Shown here in pieces: positions 53,754-61,839 of a stretch of 64,000 bases of DNA. The DNA comes from an uncultured Brevibacillus sp. (lineage in GTDB: Bacteria > Bacillota > Bacilli > Brevibacillales > Brevibacillaceae). The notes under the pieces were generated by a model that saw nothing but the letters and a program-made list of their open reading frames with translations, had not been told where the DNA came from and did not search any database. The stretch lies in assembly GCF_947502445.1 (NCBI RefSeq), contig NZ_CANMZW010000019.1:45718-109717 (forward strand), given 5' to 3'. A program made the position numbers and the translations under genes. The first letter of the stretch is position 1. Every line of letters starts with the position of its first letter.

Positions 53754-54800
53754 GTGAAAAGTAACGAAAATTTGGCCTTTTATATGCCAGCAGAATGGGA
53801 AAAGCATGAGGGAACATGGCTCCAATGGCCCCACAATGGCACAAACAAAGGCGAGGGTTACAGAGAGAAGCTGGATGATATTTGGGTAACAATGGCCAAA
53901 GAGCTGCACTATGGAGAAAATGTGCATATTGTTGCTTGCAACGATGTAGAAAAAGAGCATATTGAATCTAAATTGATGGAAGCAAAGGTAAGTATGGATA
54001 AAATTGATTTTTTGATTCAAGAAACGGATGACATTTGGATAAGAGATAATGGTCCTACATTTGTGAAAGATGATAATAGTAATCTTTTACTGACCAATTG
54101 GATTTTCAATGGCTGGGGAAATCGATACCCCTCTGAGAATGACGCCATGGTTCCAGTTAATATAGGCGAGATGTATAACATTCAAAGAATAGAGGCTAGT
54201 GTTTGCCTGGAAGGAGGAGGAATTGAAGTAAATGGAAAAGGTAGCTTGTTGGCAACAAAAACCTCCATCCTAAACGATAATCGAAACCCTTCGCTTCGCA
54301 AGGAAGAAATCGAAAGGGTGTTATCCAAGTATTTAGGTATAACGAACATGATTTGGATATCCGGGCTTCGTGGGGAGGATAACCATGATGAAGTAACAGA
54401 CTACCACATCGATGGTGCCGCACGCTTCTCAAATGAAAATACGATCCTCTATGAATATGACCCGTTTGGAGAAAGTGAAGCACACCTTTTGGAAGCGTAT
54501 GAAAGGCATTATCAGGAACTACGACAAGCAAGAAATACGGATGGAAAGCCTTTTCAACTCATTCCTGTACCTGTAACAAGAAAAATAGTGGAAGAAGCTG
54601 GTTCTAAAGGTTCCTATCTAAACTTTTACATAGGAAATGAAGTTGTTTTGGTTCCTATCTATGGTGATGAACATGACAAGCTAGGTCTTCAGATTATTGA
54701 AGGGCAATTCCCCGGAAGAAGAATTGTCGGTATCAATGTCAGTAAATTGTATCCGTACGGCGGCATGATTCACTGCGTAACTCAGCAACAACCTCAGTAA
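53754..54800 (+). CDS. aguA: Agmatine deiminase, copy 1
   Basis: GTG 53754 follows GAAGGAG by 9 nt. The 348-residue protein is a complete AguA of the guanidino-group-modifying (pentein) family: MPAEWEKHEGTWLQWPHNGT, DDIWIRDNGPTF, CLEGGGIEVNGKG, DYHIDGAARF and the catalytic Cys341 in GGMIHCVTQQ. It converts agmatine to N-carbamoylputrescine and ammonia in the cytosol. It is followed 41 nt later by aguB. A second copy lies at 57.8 kb. Confidence 0.95.
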   Translation: MKSNENLAFYMPAEWEKHEGTWLQWPHNGTNKGEGYREKLDDIWVTMAKELHYGENVHIVACNDVEKEHIESKLMEAKVSMDKIDFLIQETDDIWIRDNGPTFVKDDNSNLLLTNWIFNGWGNRYPSENDAMVPVNIGEMYNIQRIEASVCLEGGGIEVNGKGSLLATKTSILNDNRNPSLRKEEIERVLSKYLGITNMIWISGLRGEDNHDEVTDYHIDGAARFSNENTILYEYDPFGESEAHLLEAYERHYQELRQARNTDGKPFQLIPVPVTRKIVEEAGSKGSYLNFYIGNEVVLVPIYGDEHDKLGLQIIEGQFPGRRIVGINVSKLYPYGGMIHCVTQQQPQ

Positions 54801-54841
54801 TTATTTCAATTCAATAGAATTTTAAGAAGGGGGTATGCTTT

Positions 54842-55714
54842 ATGATGGAAAGAAAGGTGAAAGTAGGCTTGATCCAGCATTCTTGTGGAGCAGATAGACA
54901 AAAAAACGTAGATAAGGCGATTGCGTTGATTCGGCAAGCAGCGGAGCAAGGAGCACAAGTGATTTGCACGCAAGAGTTGTTTGATGCCATGTATTTTCCG
55001 CAAATCATAGATGTCGAGAAATACAACTGGGCAGAATCGTTAGATGGTCCTACGTGGACTACAATCAGGGATTTATCCAGGGAATTAGGTGTCACGATAA
55101 TTTGTTCCCTTTATGAGTATGCTGCAGCTGGAGTGTATTTTAATACGGTTGCCGTATATGAGGATGGTGAATATCTGGGAAAATACAGAAAGCATCACAT
55201 TCCTGAAGGTCCGCAATATCTTGAAAAATACTATTTCACTCCAGGTGATACAGGCTATCCCGTTTTCAAAACAAAGCACGGAACCATCGCAGTACTCATT
55301 TGCTGGGATGAATGGTTCCCAGAACCTTCGCGAATTGTGGCCCTAAAAGGCGCGGAAATCGTTTTTTACCCCTCAGCAATCGGTTCTGAACCGGATCACC
55401 CAGATTTAGACACATCACAAACTTGGATGGACGCAATCAAAGCACACGGCATTCACAACGGAATGTTTATCGCTGCCGTGAATCGAGTTGGTAGGGAAGA
55501 TGCAACAGATGGAAGTGGATACATGACGTTCTATGGCAGAAGTTTTTTAAGCAATCCTTTGGGCCAAATCTTAATTGAATCGAAAACGAACGAAGATGAA
55601 GTTCTTGTGCACGAAATAGATCTGAACGAAATAAAAAGAACGAGAGATATCCTGCAATTCCACCGGGACAGAAGACCTGATTCCTATAGTGAAATATTGA
55701 AAGTTTCCCTATGA
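54842..55714 (+). CDS. aguB: N-carbamoylputrescine amidase, copy 1
   Basis: The 290-residue nitrilase-superfamily protein has the Glu45-Lys117-Cys154 triad (CTQELF, YRKHHIPE, LICWDEWFPE) and the AguB hallmark AALQ..-like N-terminus KVGLIQHSCGADRQKNVDKA. It hydrolyses N-carbamoylputrescine to putrescine, CO2 and ammonia. GGGGG upstream of ATG 54842 serves as ribosome binding site. It lies in one unit with aguA copy 1 and aguB copy 2. Confidence 0.9.
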   Translation: MMERKVKVGLIQHSCGADRQKNVDKAIALIRQAAEQGAQVICTQELFDAMYFPQIIDVEKYNWAESLDGPTWTTIRDLSRELGVTIICSLYEYAAAGVYFNTVAVYEDGEYLGKYRKHHIPEGPQYLEKYYFTPGDTGYPVFKTKHGTIAVLICWDEWFPEPSRIVALKGAEIVFYPSAIGSEPDHPDLDTSQTWMDAIKAHGIHNGMFIAAVNRVGREDATDGSGYMTFYGRSFLSNPLGQILIESKTNEDEVLVHEIDLNEIKRTRDILQFHRDRRPDSYSEILKVSL

Positions 55715-55751
55715 CAAGTGAAAAGTACATTGAAGTAGAAAGATAGGTGGC

Positions 55752-56633
55752 ATGATGGAAAAAAGAATCGTAAAAATAGCATTGATTCAACATTCATGTG
55801 AGCCTGACAGACAAAGGAATATCAATAAAGCAGAAGTCCTGATCAGAAAGGCGGCGGAAAAAGGGGCTCAAATCATTTGCACGCAAGAGCTATTTAGCGG
55901 CATGTATTTTCCTCAGACCATTGATGTAAATAAGTACGACTGGGCGGAGCCAGTAGACGGGCCAACAAACGCTCGGATTCAAGCGTTATCAAAAGAACTG
56001 GGGATCGTAACCATTTGTTCATTTTATGAGTACGCAGCCGATGGCCTCTATTTCAATACTGCAACAGTTTATGACGCAGATGGCGAATACCTAGGGAAGT
56101 ACAGAAAACATCATATTCCAGAAGCTCCTCGTTTTTTAGAGAAATATTATTTCACGCCAGGGGATACCGGTTATCCTGTTTTTAAAACGAAATTTGGAAC
56201 CATAGGATTGTTGATTTGCTGGGACGAATGGTTCCCCGAGCCTTCCAGAATCCTTGCTTTAAAAGGGGCAGAGATTGTGTTTTATCCCACCGCAATAGGG
56301 GTTAATGCAGATATCCCAGGTTTAGTGACAACGAAACCATGGCGAAAGGCAATTGTATCGAATGCTATCCATAATAACATCTATGTTGCTGCCCCAAATC
56401 GGGTTGGAAGAGAAGATGCTACAAACGGAAAGGGGTACATAACTTTTTATGGCAACAGTTTTGTTGCTGATCCATGGGGAGAAATCATTTCAGAAGCGCA
56501 AACCATTGAAGACGAAATCATTTTGGCTGAAATTGATTTGCTTGAGGTGAAACGTACGAGAGATATTCTGCAATTTCAAAGGGATAGAAGACCAGATACG
56601 TATCACGAGCTTATGTCTAGAACATTAACCTAA
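55752..56633 (+). CDS. aguB: N-carbamoylputrescine amidase, copy 2
   Basis: The 293-residue protein is closely similar to the upstream copy over its whole length (for example CTQELF, YRKHHIPEAPRFLEKYYFTP, LICWDEWFPEPSRI) and keeps the Glu-Lys-Cys triad. The 37-nt gap to copy 1 and the same direction indicate a tandem duplication in one operon. Residue differences lie mostly in the region 180-200, so substrate range may differ. ATG 55752 or 55755 can serve as start after AGGTGG. Confidence 0.9.
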   Translation: MMEKRIVKIALIQHSCEPDRQRNINKAEVLIRKAAEKGAQIICTQELFSGMYFPQTIDVNKYDWAEPVDGPTNARIQALSKELGIVTICSFYEYAADGLYFNTATVYDADGEYLGKYRKHHIPEAPRFLEKYYFTPGDTGYPVFKTKFGTIGLLICWDEWFPEPSRILALKGAEIVFYPTAIGVNADIPGLVTTKPWRKAIVSNAIHNNIYVAAPNRVGREDATNGKGYITFYGNSFVADPWGEIISEAQTIEDEIILAEIDLLEVKRTRDILQFQRDRRPDTYHELMSRTLT

Positions 56634-56675
56634 CCAATTCATCCCTAACAATTAAATTGAATTTTTGTCCGGTAA

Positions 56676-56707
56676 AGGGTTACGGTCGATGATGTGACTG
56701 TAGCCCT
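56676..56707 (+). promoter_or_regulatory. 12-bp inverted repeat before the MerR gene
   Basis: AGGGTTACGGTC (56676-56687) can pair with GACTGTAGCCCT (56696-56707) with small imperfections. No T-run follows, so it may be an operator or a weak terminator between aguB copy 2 and the regulator. Confidence 0.45.
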
Positions 56708-56738
56708 ATACATAAACAGTATTTCTTGAGGAATGAAG

Positions 56739-57605
56739 GTGAACCGCATTTATACAATCGGTGAATTTTCGAAAATAAGTAAGGTATCTTCTAGGATGTT
56801 AAGGCATTATGACAAGATTGGATTATTAAAGCCTAGCTATGTCGATCAAAACGGGTATAGGTATTATAGCGATGAGGAAATGTACAATATTTCGAGTATC
56901 AAACAATTTAGAAGATACGGTTTTTCATTGGATGAGGTAAAAAAAATCATAAATAAAAATGACGTTGAGTACACCAAACAAATGCTTCAACTCAAAATAG
57001 ACTATCTCCAACACTCTACAACAGAAAATCACTATTTAGTAGTAGAGCTGGAAAAGCAAATTAGAGGGATATCAGGGGAAGAAAAAATAGTTGGTGCAAA
57101 ACGAAGCTACGACGTTTTAACCGGGCATCGAGGAGAATTTCTAGCGTTATGTCAACGAAAACGAACCAAAGACATAGAAATAGATCAAATGATCGACGAA
57201 CTTTACGGAGTGATTGCTACAAGCAACGACTTGGTGTCTCTTGGAACGCATATGACGATCTTTCATCAATCTTATTCAGATTATGATCCAGATCACACGG
57301 ACATCGAAGTCTGTATACCGGTAAACGCAGAATACAAGACGGATGCATTTTACACACAATCTATCGAGGGCGGCTTTTATATGAGTACGATTTTTTTTGG
57401 TAGCTATGACAGCATTGGCAACGCGTACATAACGCTAATTAATTGGGCAAAACAGAATAACTATTCGATCATAGGGCCAACAGTAGAACGATATTATAGG
57501 GATATCAGAGTAACAAATAATCAATCTGACTATATTACGGAAATATGTATTCCGATTGCAAAACAAAAGCAGGGGGTAATCGACGTTTTAAGCAAATTGA
57601 TTTAG
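56739..57605 (+). CDS. MerR-family regulator with GyrI-like effector domain (candidate agmatine regulator)
   Basis: GTG 56739 is preferred because GAGGA (56728-56732) lies 6 nt upstream; the in-frame ATG 56733 would touch the ribosome binding site. The 288-residue protein has a MerR winged HTH (IYTIGEFSKISKVSSRMLRH, GYRYYSDEEMYNISSIKQFR), a dimer helix to about 110, and a GyrI-like ligand domain (GFYMSTIFFGSYDSIGNAYI, ERYYRDIRVTNNQSDYITEI). BmrR-like proteins bind cationic amphiphiles there. Its place inside a polyamine cluster with two MerR-type promoters suggests it senses agmatine or putrescine. Confidence 0.85.
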   Translation: MNRIYTIGEFSKISKVSSRMLRHYDKIGLLKPSYVDQNGYRYYSDEEMYNISSIKQFRRYGFSLDEVKKIINKNDVEYTKQMLQLKIDYLQHSTTENHYLVVELEKQIRGISGEEKIVGAKRSYDVLTGHRGEFLALCQRKRTKDIEIDQMIDELYGVIATSNDLVSLGTHMTIFHQSYSDYDPDHTDIEVCIPVNAEYKTDAFYTQSIEGGFYMSTIFFGSYDSIGNAYITLINWAKQNNYSIIGPTVERYYRDIRVTNNQSDYITEICIPIAKQKQGVIDVLSKLI

Positions 57606-57709
57606 GCGAGGTAGCTGGGATAAACCAGTGCCTCGCTTTTATAGTTTGGTTCTTGTTAACAAGCATTTTCCATCACAAAGTTCTCTTGAAGTATTAGAGG
57701 AGAATGTGG

Positions 57710-57740
57710 TTGACCTTGACACATTGGCAACGGATAGAAT
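57710..57740 (+). promoter_or_regulatory. MerR-type promoter before the second aguA
   Basis: TTGACC (57710-57715) and TAGAAT (57735-57740) with a 19-bp spacer starting TTGACACATTG. It is nearly the same as the site at 53691-53721, so both are presumably controlled by the MerR protein between them. Confidence 0.75.
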
Positions 57741-57776
57741 GAGTTTACATTACATTCGTACAAGGAGTGAAACCGT

Positions 57777-58823
57777 GTGAAAAGGAAAGACGACATCGAA
57801 TACTATATGCCTGCAGAGTGGGAGAAACATGAGGGAACATGGCTCCAATGGCCCCATGATCAAACTCATAGAGGCGAGGGATACAGGGCAAAACTTGATG
57901 ATATTTGGGTAACGATGGCAAAAGAGCTTCACTATGGAGAAAATGTGCACATTGTTGTACGTAATGAAAATGAAAAAAAGCATGTTCAAACGATACTGAA
58001 TAAAGCAAAAGTGGATATGGATAAAATTGATTTCTTGATTCAAGAAACCGACGACATCTGGATAAGAGATAATGGCCCTATATTTGTGAAAGATTATGAA
58101 GGGAATCTTTGTCTAACTGATTGGAATTTCAACGGTTGGGGAAATAAATACCCTTATGAAAACGACGCAAAGGTACCAAAAAAAATAAGCCAACACTATT
58201 GCCTGCCAAAAATTGATGTAAATGTTTGTTTGGAAGGTGGGGGAATCGAAGTGAATGGAAAAGGCACCTTGATGGCAGCAAAAACATCGATTATCAATGA
58301 GAATCGAAACCCCACGCTTCATCAGAAAGAAATTGAAAGTGCATTAACCAAACATTTAGGGGTAACGAATTTTATCTGGATAACTGGTCTTCGTGGGGAG
58401 GATAACTATAACGAAGATACGGATTTCCATATCGATGGTGCAGCACGATTCTCAAATGAAAATACCATTCTCTATGAGAATGACCCTTTTGGCGAAAGTG
58501 AAACGTATCTAATGGAGGCGTACGAAAGGCATTATCAAGAGTTACAACAGGCGCGAAATACAGATGGATCGCCATTTCACCTCATCCCGTTACCACTAAC
58601 AAGAAAAATTGTAGAAGAAGCTGGCTCTAAAGGGTCTTATTTAAATTTTTACATCGGGAATGAGGTTGTTTTGGTTCCCATCTATGATGATGAGCATGAC
58701 AAGCTAGCGCTTCAAATCATTGAAGGACAATTTCCGGGGAGAAGAATTGTCGGTGTAAATGTAAGTAAATTGTACCAGTACGGTGGCATGATTCACTGCG
58801 TAACGCAACAGCATCCGTATTAA
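57777..58823 (+). CDS. aguA: Agmatine deiminase, copy 2
   Basis: GTG 57777 follows AAGGAG by 9 nt. The 348-residue protein has the same length as copy 1 and similar sequence throughout: MPAEWEKHEGTWLQWPHDQT, DDIWIRDNGPIF, DFHIDGAARF, Cys341 in GGMIHCVTQQ. Both keep all pentein catalytic residues. It heads a second unit with the transporter downstream. Two intact copies, each with a MerR-type promoter, suggest dosage or division of labour rather than decay. Confidence 0.95.
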   Translation: MKRKDDIEYYMPAEWEKHEGTWLQWPHDQTHRGEGYRAKLDDIWVTMAKELHYGENVHIVVRNENEKKHVQTILNKAKVDMDKIDFLIQETDDIWIRDNGPIFVKDYEGNLCLTDWNFNGWGNKYPYENDAKVPKKISQHYCLPKIDVNVCLEGGGIEVNGKGTLMAAKTSIINENRNPTLHQKEIESALTKHLGVTNFIWITGLRGEDNYNEDTDFHIDGAARFSNENTILYENDPFGESETYLMEAYERHYQELQQARNTDGSPFHLIPLPLTRKIVEEAGSKGSYLNFYIGNEVVLVPIYDDEHDKLALQIIEGQFPGRRIVGVNVSKLYQYGGMIHCVTQQHPY

Positions 58824-58889
58824 ATAGCAATTCATTTTTTGAGTGCGCTTTCACAAGAAATGCGTATTAGCCACTGTAGTTATTGTCTA

Positions 58890-58944
58890 GTGATAAATTT
58901 CCCTAGGATTAACTTTCCGATCAAGTACTAGGGAAATTTATCAC
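58890..58944 (+). repeat. 17-bp perfect inverted repeat
   Basis: GTGATAAATTTCCCTAG (58890-58906) and its exact complement at 58928-58944 enclose a 21-nt loop. It lies between aguA copy 2 and the transporter start (58975). No T-run follows. It may act as attenuator, mRNA-stabilising hairpin or small mobile repeat. Confidence 0.75.
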
Positions 58945-58974
58945 AACTACTATCAAACAAGGAGGGCAGTCATT

Positions 58975-60342
58975 ATGAGTGTGAACACGAACAGCAACCT
59001 TTCGCTCGGAACGAAAATAGGATACTCTTTTGGGACCTTTGGAGAAAATATCGCTTACAATTTCTACAATCTCTTTTTTATGTATTTTTTAATTGATTAT
59101 GCAGGAGTTGATCCATTAATAGCGGGGACAATCTCCTTAATTGCTGTGATCTGGAGTGCTCTTATTGATCCTTATATTGGTCATCTCTCAGATAATAGCA
59201 AAAATCCAAAAGGCAGAAGAAGACCTTGGATCATTAAATTTAGTATTCCATTAGCGATTGTCGTATTCTTCTTATTTTCAAATGTTCCGTTAACTGGGCT
59301 TGCACAAGTGTTATTCTTCACCGTAATGAATATGCTCTTCTGGTTTATGCTGTCCGCAGTAGATGTACCATACTTGGTCTTAGGTGCTGAAATAAGCAGG
59401 GATCCACGTGATCGACTTTCCCTTAGATGGATGTCAACAAGCTTTAATTATTTGGGATATGCGATTGCGGGCTATGCTATCTTAATTGTTAGTAAGTTTG
59501 AGGAGGTATTTGGAAGTACTGATTCTGCTTGGAGTATAACCGCTCTTCTAATGGGTGTATTAATTGCTGGCTCTTTTCTGGTATCCTATTTTTCAACCAG
59601 CGGAAATGAACCTATTCATCAAGTAACGAACGAAGCAGTGAAAGTCACCATTTTCAGATCGATAAGAGAAGGATTACGTATCAAAGCTTATCGAAATGTA
59701 CTATTTTATACCTTATTTTTTTTTATCGGTGATACATTGTTTACTGTAAATCAAATCTATTTATTTGAAAATGTATTGGGGGCTGGTGAAGGAATCATTT
59801 CAACGATGATATTGGCCGCTGCCCTCATGGTGATCTTCATCTCACCAGTCATGGGGAAGCTTGGCGCTAAAATTGGGAACCGAAATACTGTACTGCTTTC
59901 AACCATTTTTATAGCAGTAGTTTTCGGAATATTTAAATTCATCCCTTTGACGACAGTGAGTATTTGGGGCCTTTTATTAGCTTGTGCCGTAGGTGAAGCA
60001 GGGTTCTTTGTAAACTCGACAGGTATGCTTTATGAAGTTGCGGATGTGACGGAGTCAGAAACTGGGATCAAAAATGAGGGTGTAATCATCGCTTTTTCCA
60101 ATTTTGTACTTAAATTAGGTACTGCTCTGGGAATGTGGCTTCAGGGATTCCTTTTATCTTTTTATCAATACGAACCAACAAGGGTAACAAATACAGCTCT
60201 TAATGGATTAGGAAATATGAGTACGATCATACCAGCAGTATTTTGTGGAATTAGTATTATTTTTGTCTGGAGATATTCATTAGCGAAAAAACATAACAGT
60301 GAAAATCAACTCAATGTACAGGAGGCTAAGCGTTTACTATAA
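58975..60342 (+). CDS. GPH/MFS-type transporter, probable agmatine or polyamine transport
   Basis: ATG 58975 follows AAGGAGGG. The 455-residue protein has about 12 membrane helices and glycoside-pentoside-hexuronide:cation symporter features: KIGYSFGTFGENIAYNFYNL, DPYIGHLSDNSKNPKGRRRP, DVPYLVLGAEISRDPRDRLS. The GPH family is known for sugars. Here it is the only transporter in an agmatine cluster, so agmatine uptake or agmatine/putrescine exchange is the natural guess. Sugar specificity cannot be excluded. Confidence 0.8.
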   Translation: MSVNTNSNLSLGTKIGYSFGTFGENIAYNFYNLFFMYFLIDYAGVDPLIAGTISLIAVIWSALIDPYIGHLSDNSKNPKGRRRPWIIKFSIPLAIVVFFLFSNVPLTGLAQVLFFTVMNMLFWFMLSAVDVPYLVLGAEISRDPRDRLSLRWMSTSFNYLGYAIAGYAILIVSKFEEVFGSTDSAWSITALLMGVLIAGSFLVSYFSTSGNEPIHQVTNEAVKVTIFRSIREGLRIKAYRNVLFYTLFFFIGDTLFTVNQIYLFENVLGAGEGIISTMILAAALMVIFISPVMGKLGAKIGNRNTVLLSTIFIAVVFGIFKFIPLTTVSIWGLLLACAVGEAGFFVNSTGMLYEVADVTESETGIKNEGVIIAFSNFVLKLGTALGMWLQGFLLSFYQYEPTRVTNTALNGLGNMSTIIPAVFCGISIIFVWRYSLAKKHNSENQLNVQEAKRLL

Positions 60343-60464
60343 AGAACGGAATGGTTATTCCTCTCCTTCTATAAGCATGGAGACATAGCAAAGAACTTGA
60401 ATAAATTTGTCTTTTATACAAATTTTAGATGGTAGGTAATCAAAAAAGGATAATTTAATCTGAA

Positions 60465-60490
60465 ACAAGCCCGAAGTTGTTCGGGCTTGT
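60465..60490 (+). terminator. Hairpin after the transporter, probable terminator
   Basis: ACAAGCCCGA (60465-60474) pairs with TCGGGCTTGT (60481-60490), loop 6 nt; T-run weak. Ends the agmatine cluster. Confidence 0.6.
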
Positions 60491-60668
60491 TGACTACCTA
60501 ATCGGAATGTTATTCCGATACCGTTTTTAAATTAGGCTTTGATCATTCCACAACATTAATTAAGAAGTTTATATTTTCACATCTTATGTCACCCTCAAAT
60601 AACGGAAGTTAATAGAGAGCTCTCCTTTTGGAAAAGATGGTTAAGAGAATTCCAAAAGGGGCAATGTT

Positions 60669-61112
60669 ATGTACTATAAGATAGCAACTATATTAACACC
60701 TGTCTTAGTTGAAGCAATCGGCGAGTATTGTGTGAAATATGATGACATTTATTCTCACTCGGTTTGGTACGGAGAAAATTGCTTAATAGAAAATATAACA
60801 TTTGCAACTGCAAGGGATTTCTGCAGGGTAAGGCTGGATCTAAATGGTCAAATTGTTTTTGTTCATAACACCTATTTTTTAAGTATGAGGGGACAGTCCT
60901 TTTCAAAGTACATACATGAAGACCGCTGGCATAGGAGATTTCATGCTCCCTGGATAGGATTTTATCCGCCCCCCAAAAAAGTAGATAAAGAAACACCAAT
61001 GTTCAAAAATCTAATCAAAGATTTTGTTGAAGCAGAAAAAACGAAACAGATTAGAAGTGTTTATAAGCCGTTTCTCACCTTAAAAGAGAGAAACAGATAC
61101 AACAGAATTTGA
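60669..61112 (+). CDS. Hypothetical protein, 147 residues
   Basis: ATG 60669 lies after AAAAGGGGCA. The basic protein contains YYKIATILTPVLVEAIGEYC, a ARDFCRVRLDLNGQIVFVHN segment and WHRRFHAPWIGFYPPPKK. No signal peptide or membrane helix is clear. I do not recognise a family. It stands alone between a terminator-like hairpin and a remnant region. Confidence 0.55.
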   Translation: MYYKIATILTPVLVEAIGEYCVKYDDIYSHSVWYGENCLIENITFATARDFCRVRLDLNGQIVFVHNTYFLSMRGQSFSKYIHEDRWHRRFHAPWIGFYPPPKKVDKETPMFKNLIKDFVEAEKTKQIRSVYKPFLTLKERNRYNRI

Positions 61113-61513
61113 ATGTTTACAGTGCAAAATTTCCAAATCTGAGCCTCTAAATCTAAATGTAAGTCCTTTATTAGTGAATCTCAGGCTTTGAAATTTCTAT
61201 GTCCAAATACTGATTATTTTATCGATTGGTCTACACAATAGGATTTAGGAACGAGAAATGCTAGATATTCTTTTTAGCCGAATGCGTAGAGGATTTGGAA
61301 AAAATAAGAGGTTATGCTGAACAGAGGGGAATATCACTAGATGAAGGTCATTCACGTGAACAAATGCTTAGTATGATTGAACAGCAGGAGGTCTCATTTC
61401 GGAAATGAAGGGCATAACCATCAGATCACTTTTTTGCTAAGTGGGAATTACTTCATTTCAAATTGTACGGCAACAAGTTAAATCATCAGGTAGCAAAAAC
61501 ATGACAATGATAC
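61113..61513 (+). other. Remnant region without intact gene
   Basis: Short in-frame pieces such as QALKFLCPNTDYFIDW (near 61175-61230) and EDLEKIRGYAEQRGISLDEG (ending at a TGA near 61408) look like the dispersed parts of one lost gene. No start signals were seen. The family is not recognised. Confidence 0.35.
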
Positions 61514-61544
61514 TTGAGGTTGACACTGTGTGAAGCATTATAAT
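61514..61544 (+). promoter_or_regulatory. MerR-type promoter-like site
   Basis: TTGAGG (61514-61519) and TATAAT (61539-61544) are 19 bp apart, the spacer beginning TTGACACTGTGTG, similar to the spacer start at both aguA promoters. Downstream is only a 21-codon ORF after GAGGTG, then the hydrolase at 61840. It may be an orphan promoter or drive that hydrolase. Confidence 0.45.
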
Positions 61545-61839
61545 GTCGCCATAATCCTTTACGGGTGTCAGGGTGTCATATATAGAGGTGATTGATATGA
61601 ATTGTACCCACAATCCAACAACGGAGCTCCTTTCTCAGTGGTGCGACATAAGGATATTATAGATTCGGTGGAGGAGGTTTTTTCTTTTTGATTTTCATGA
61701 TAGCTTTGACTGCTCAGTATCCGTAGCACTCCACAGCTATAATTACCTGGTAGCTCCGGCTGCTCGAGTTTTTGCGCTGTGCAAGTAACATATTGCCGAA
61801 CCACCTGTTCTGCGGCTTATTTGAGGAGGTCATCATCAA

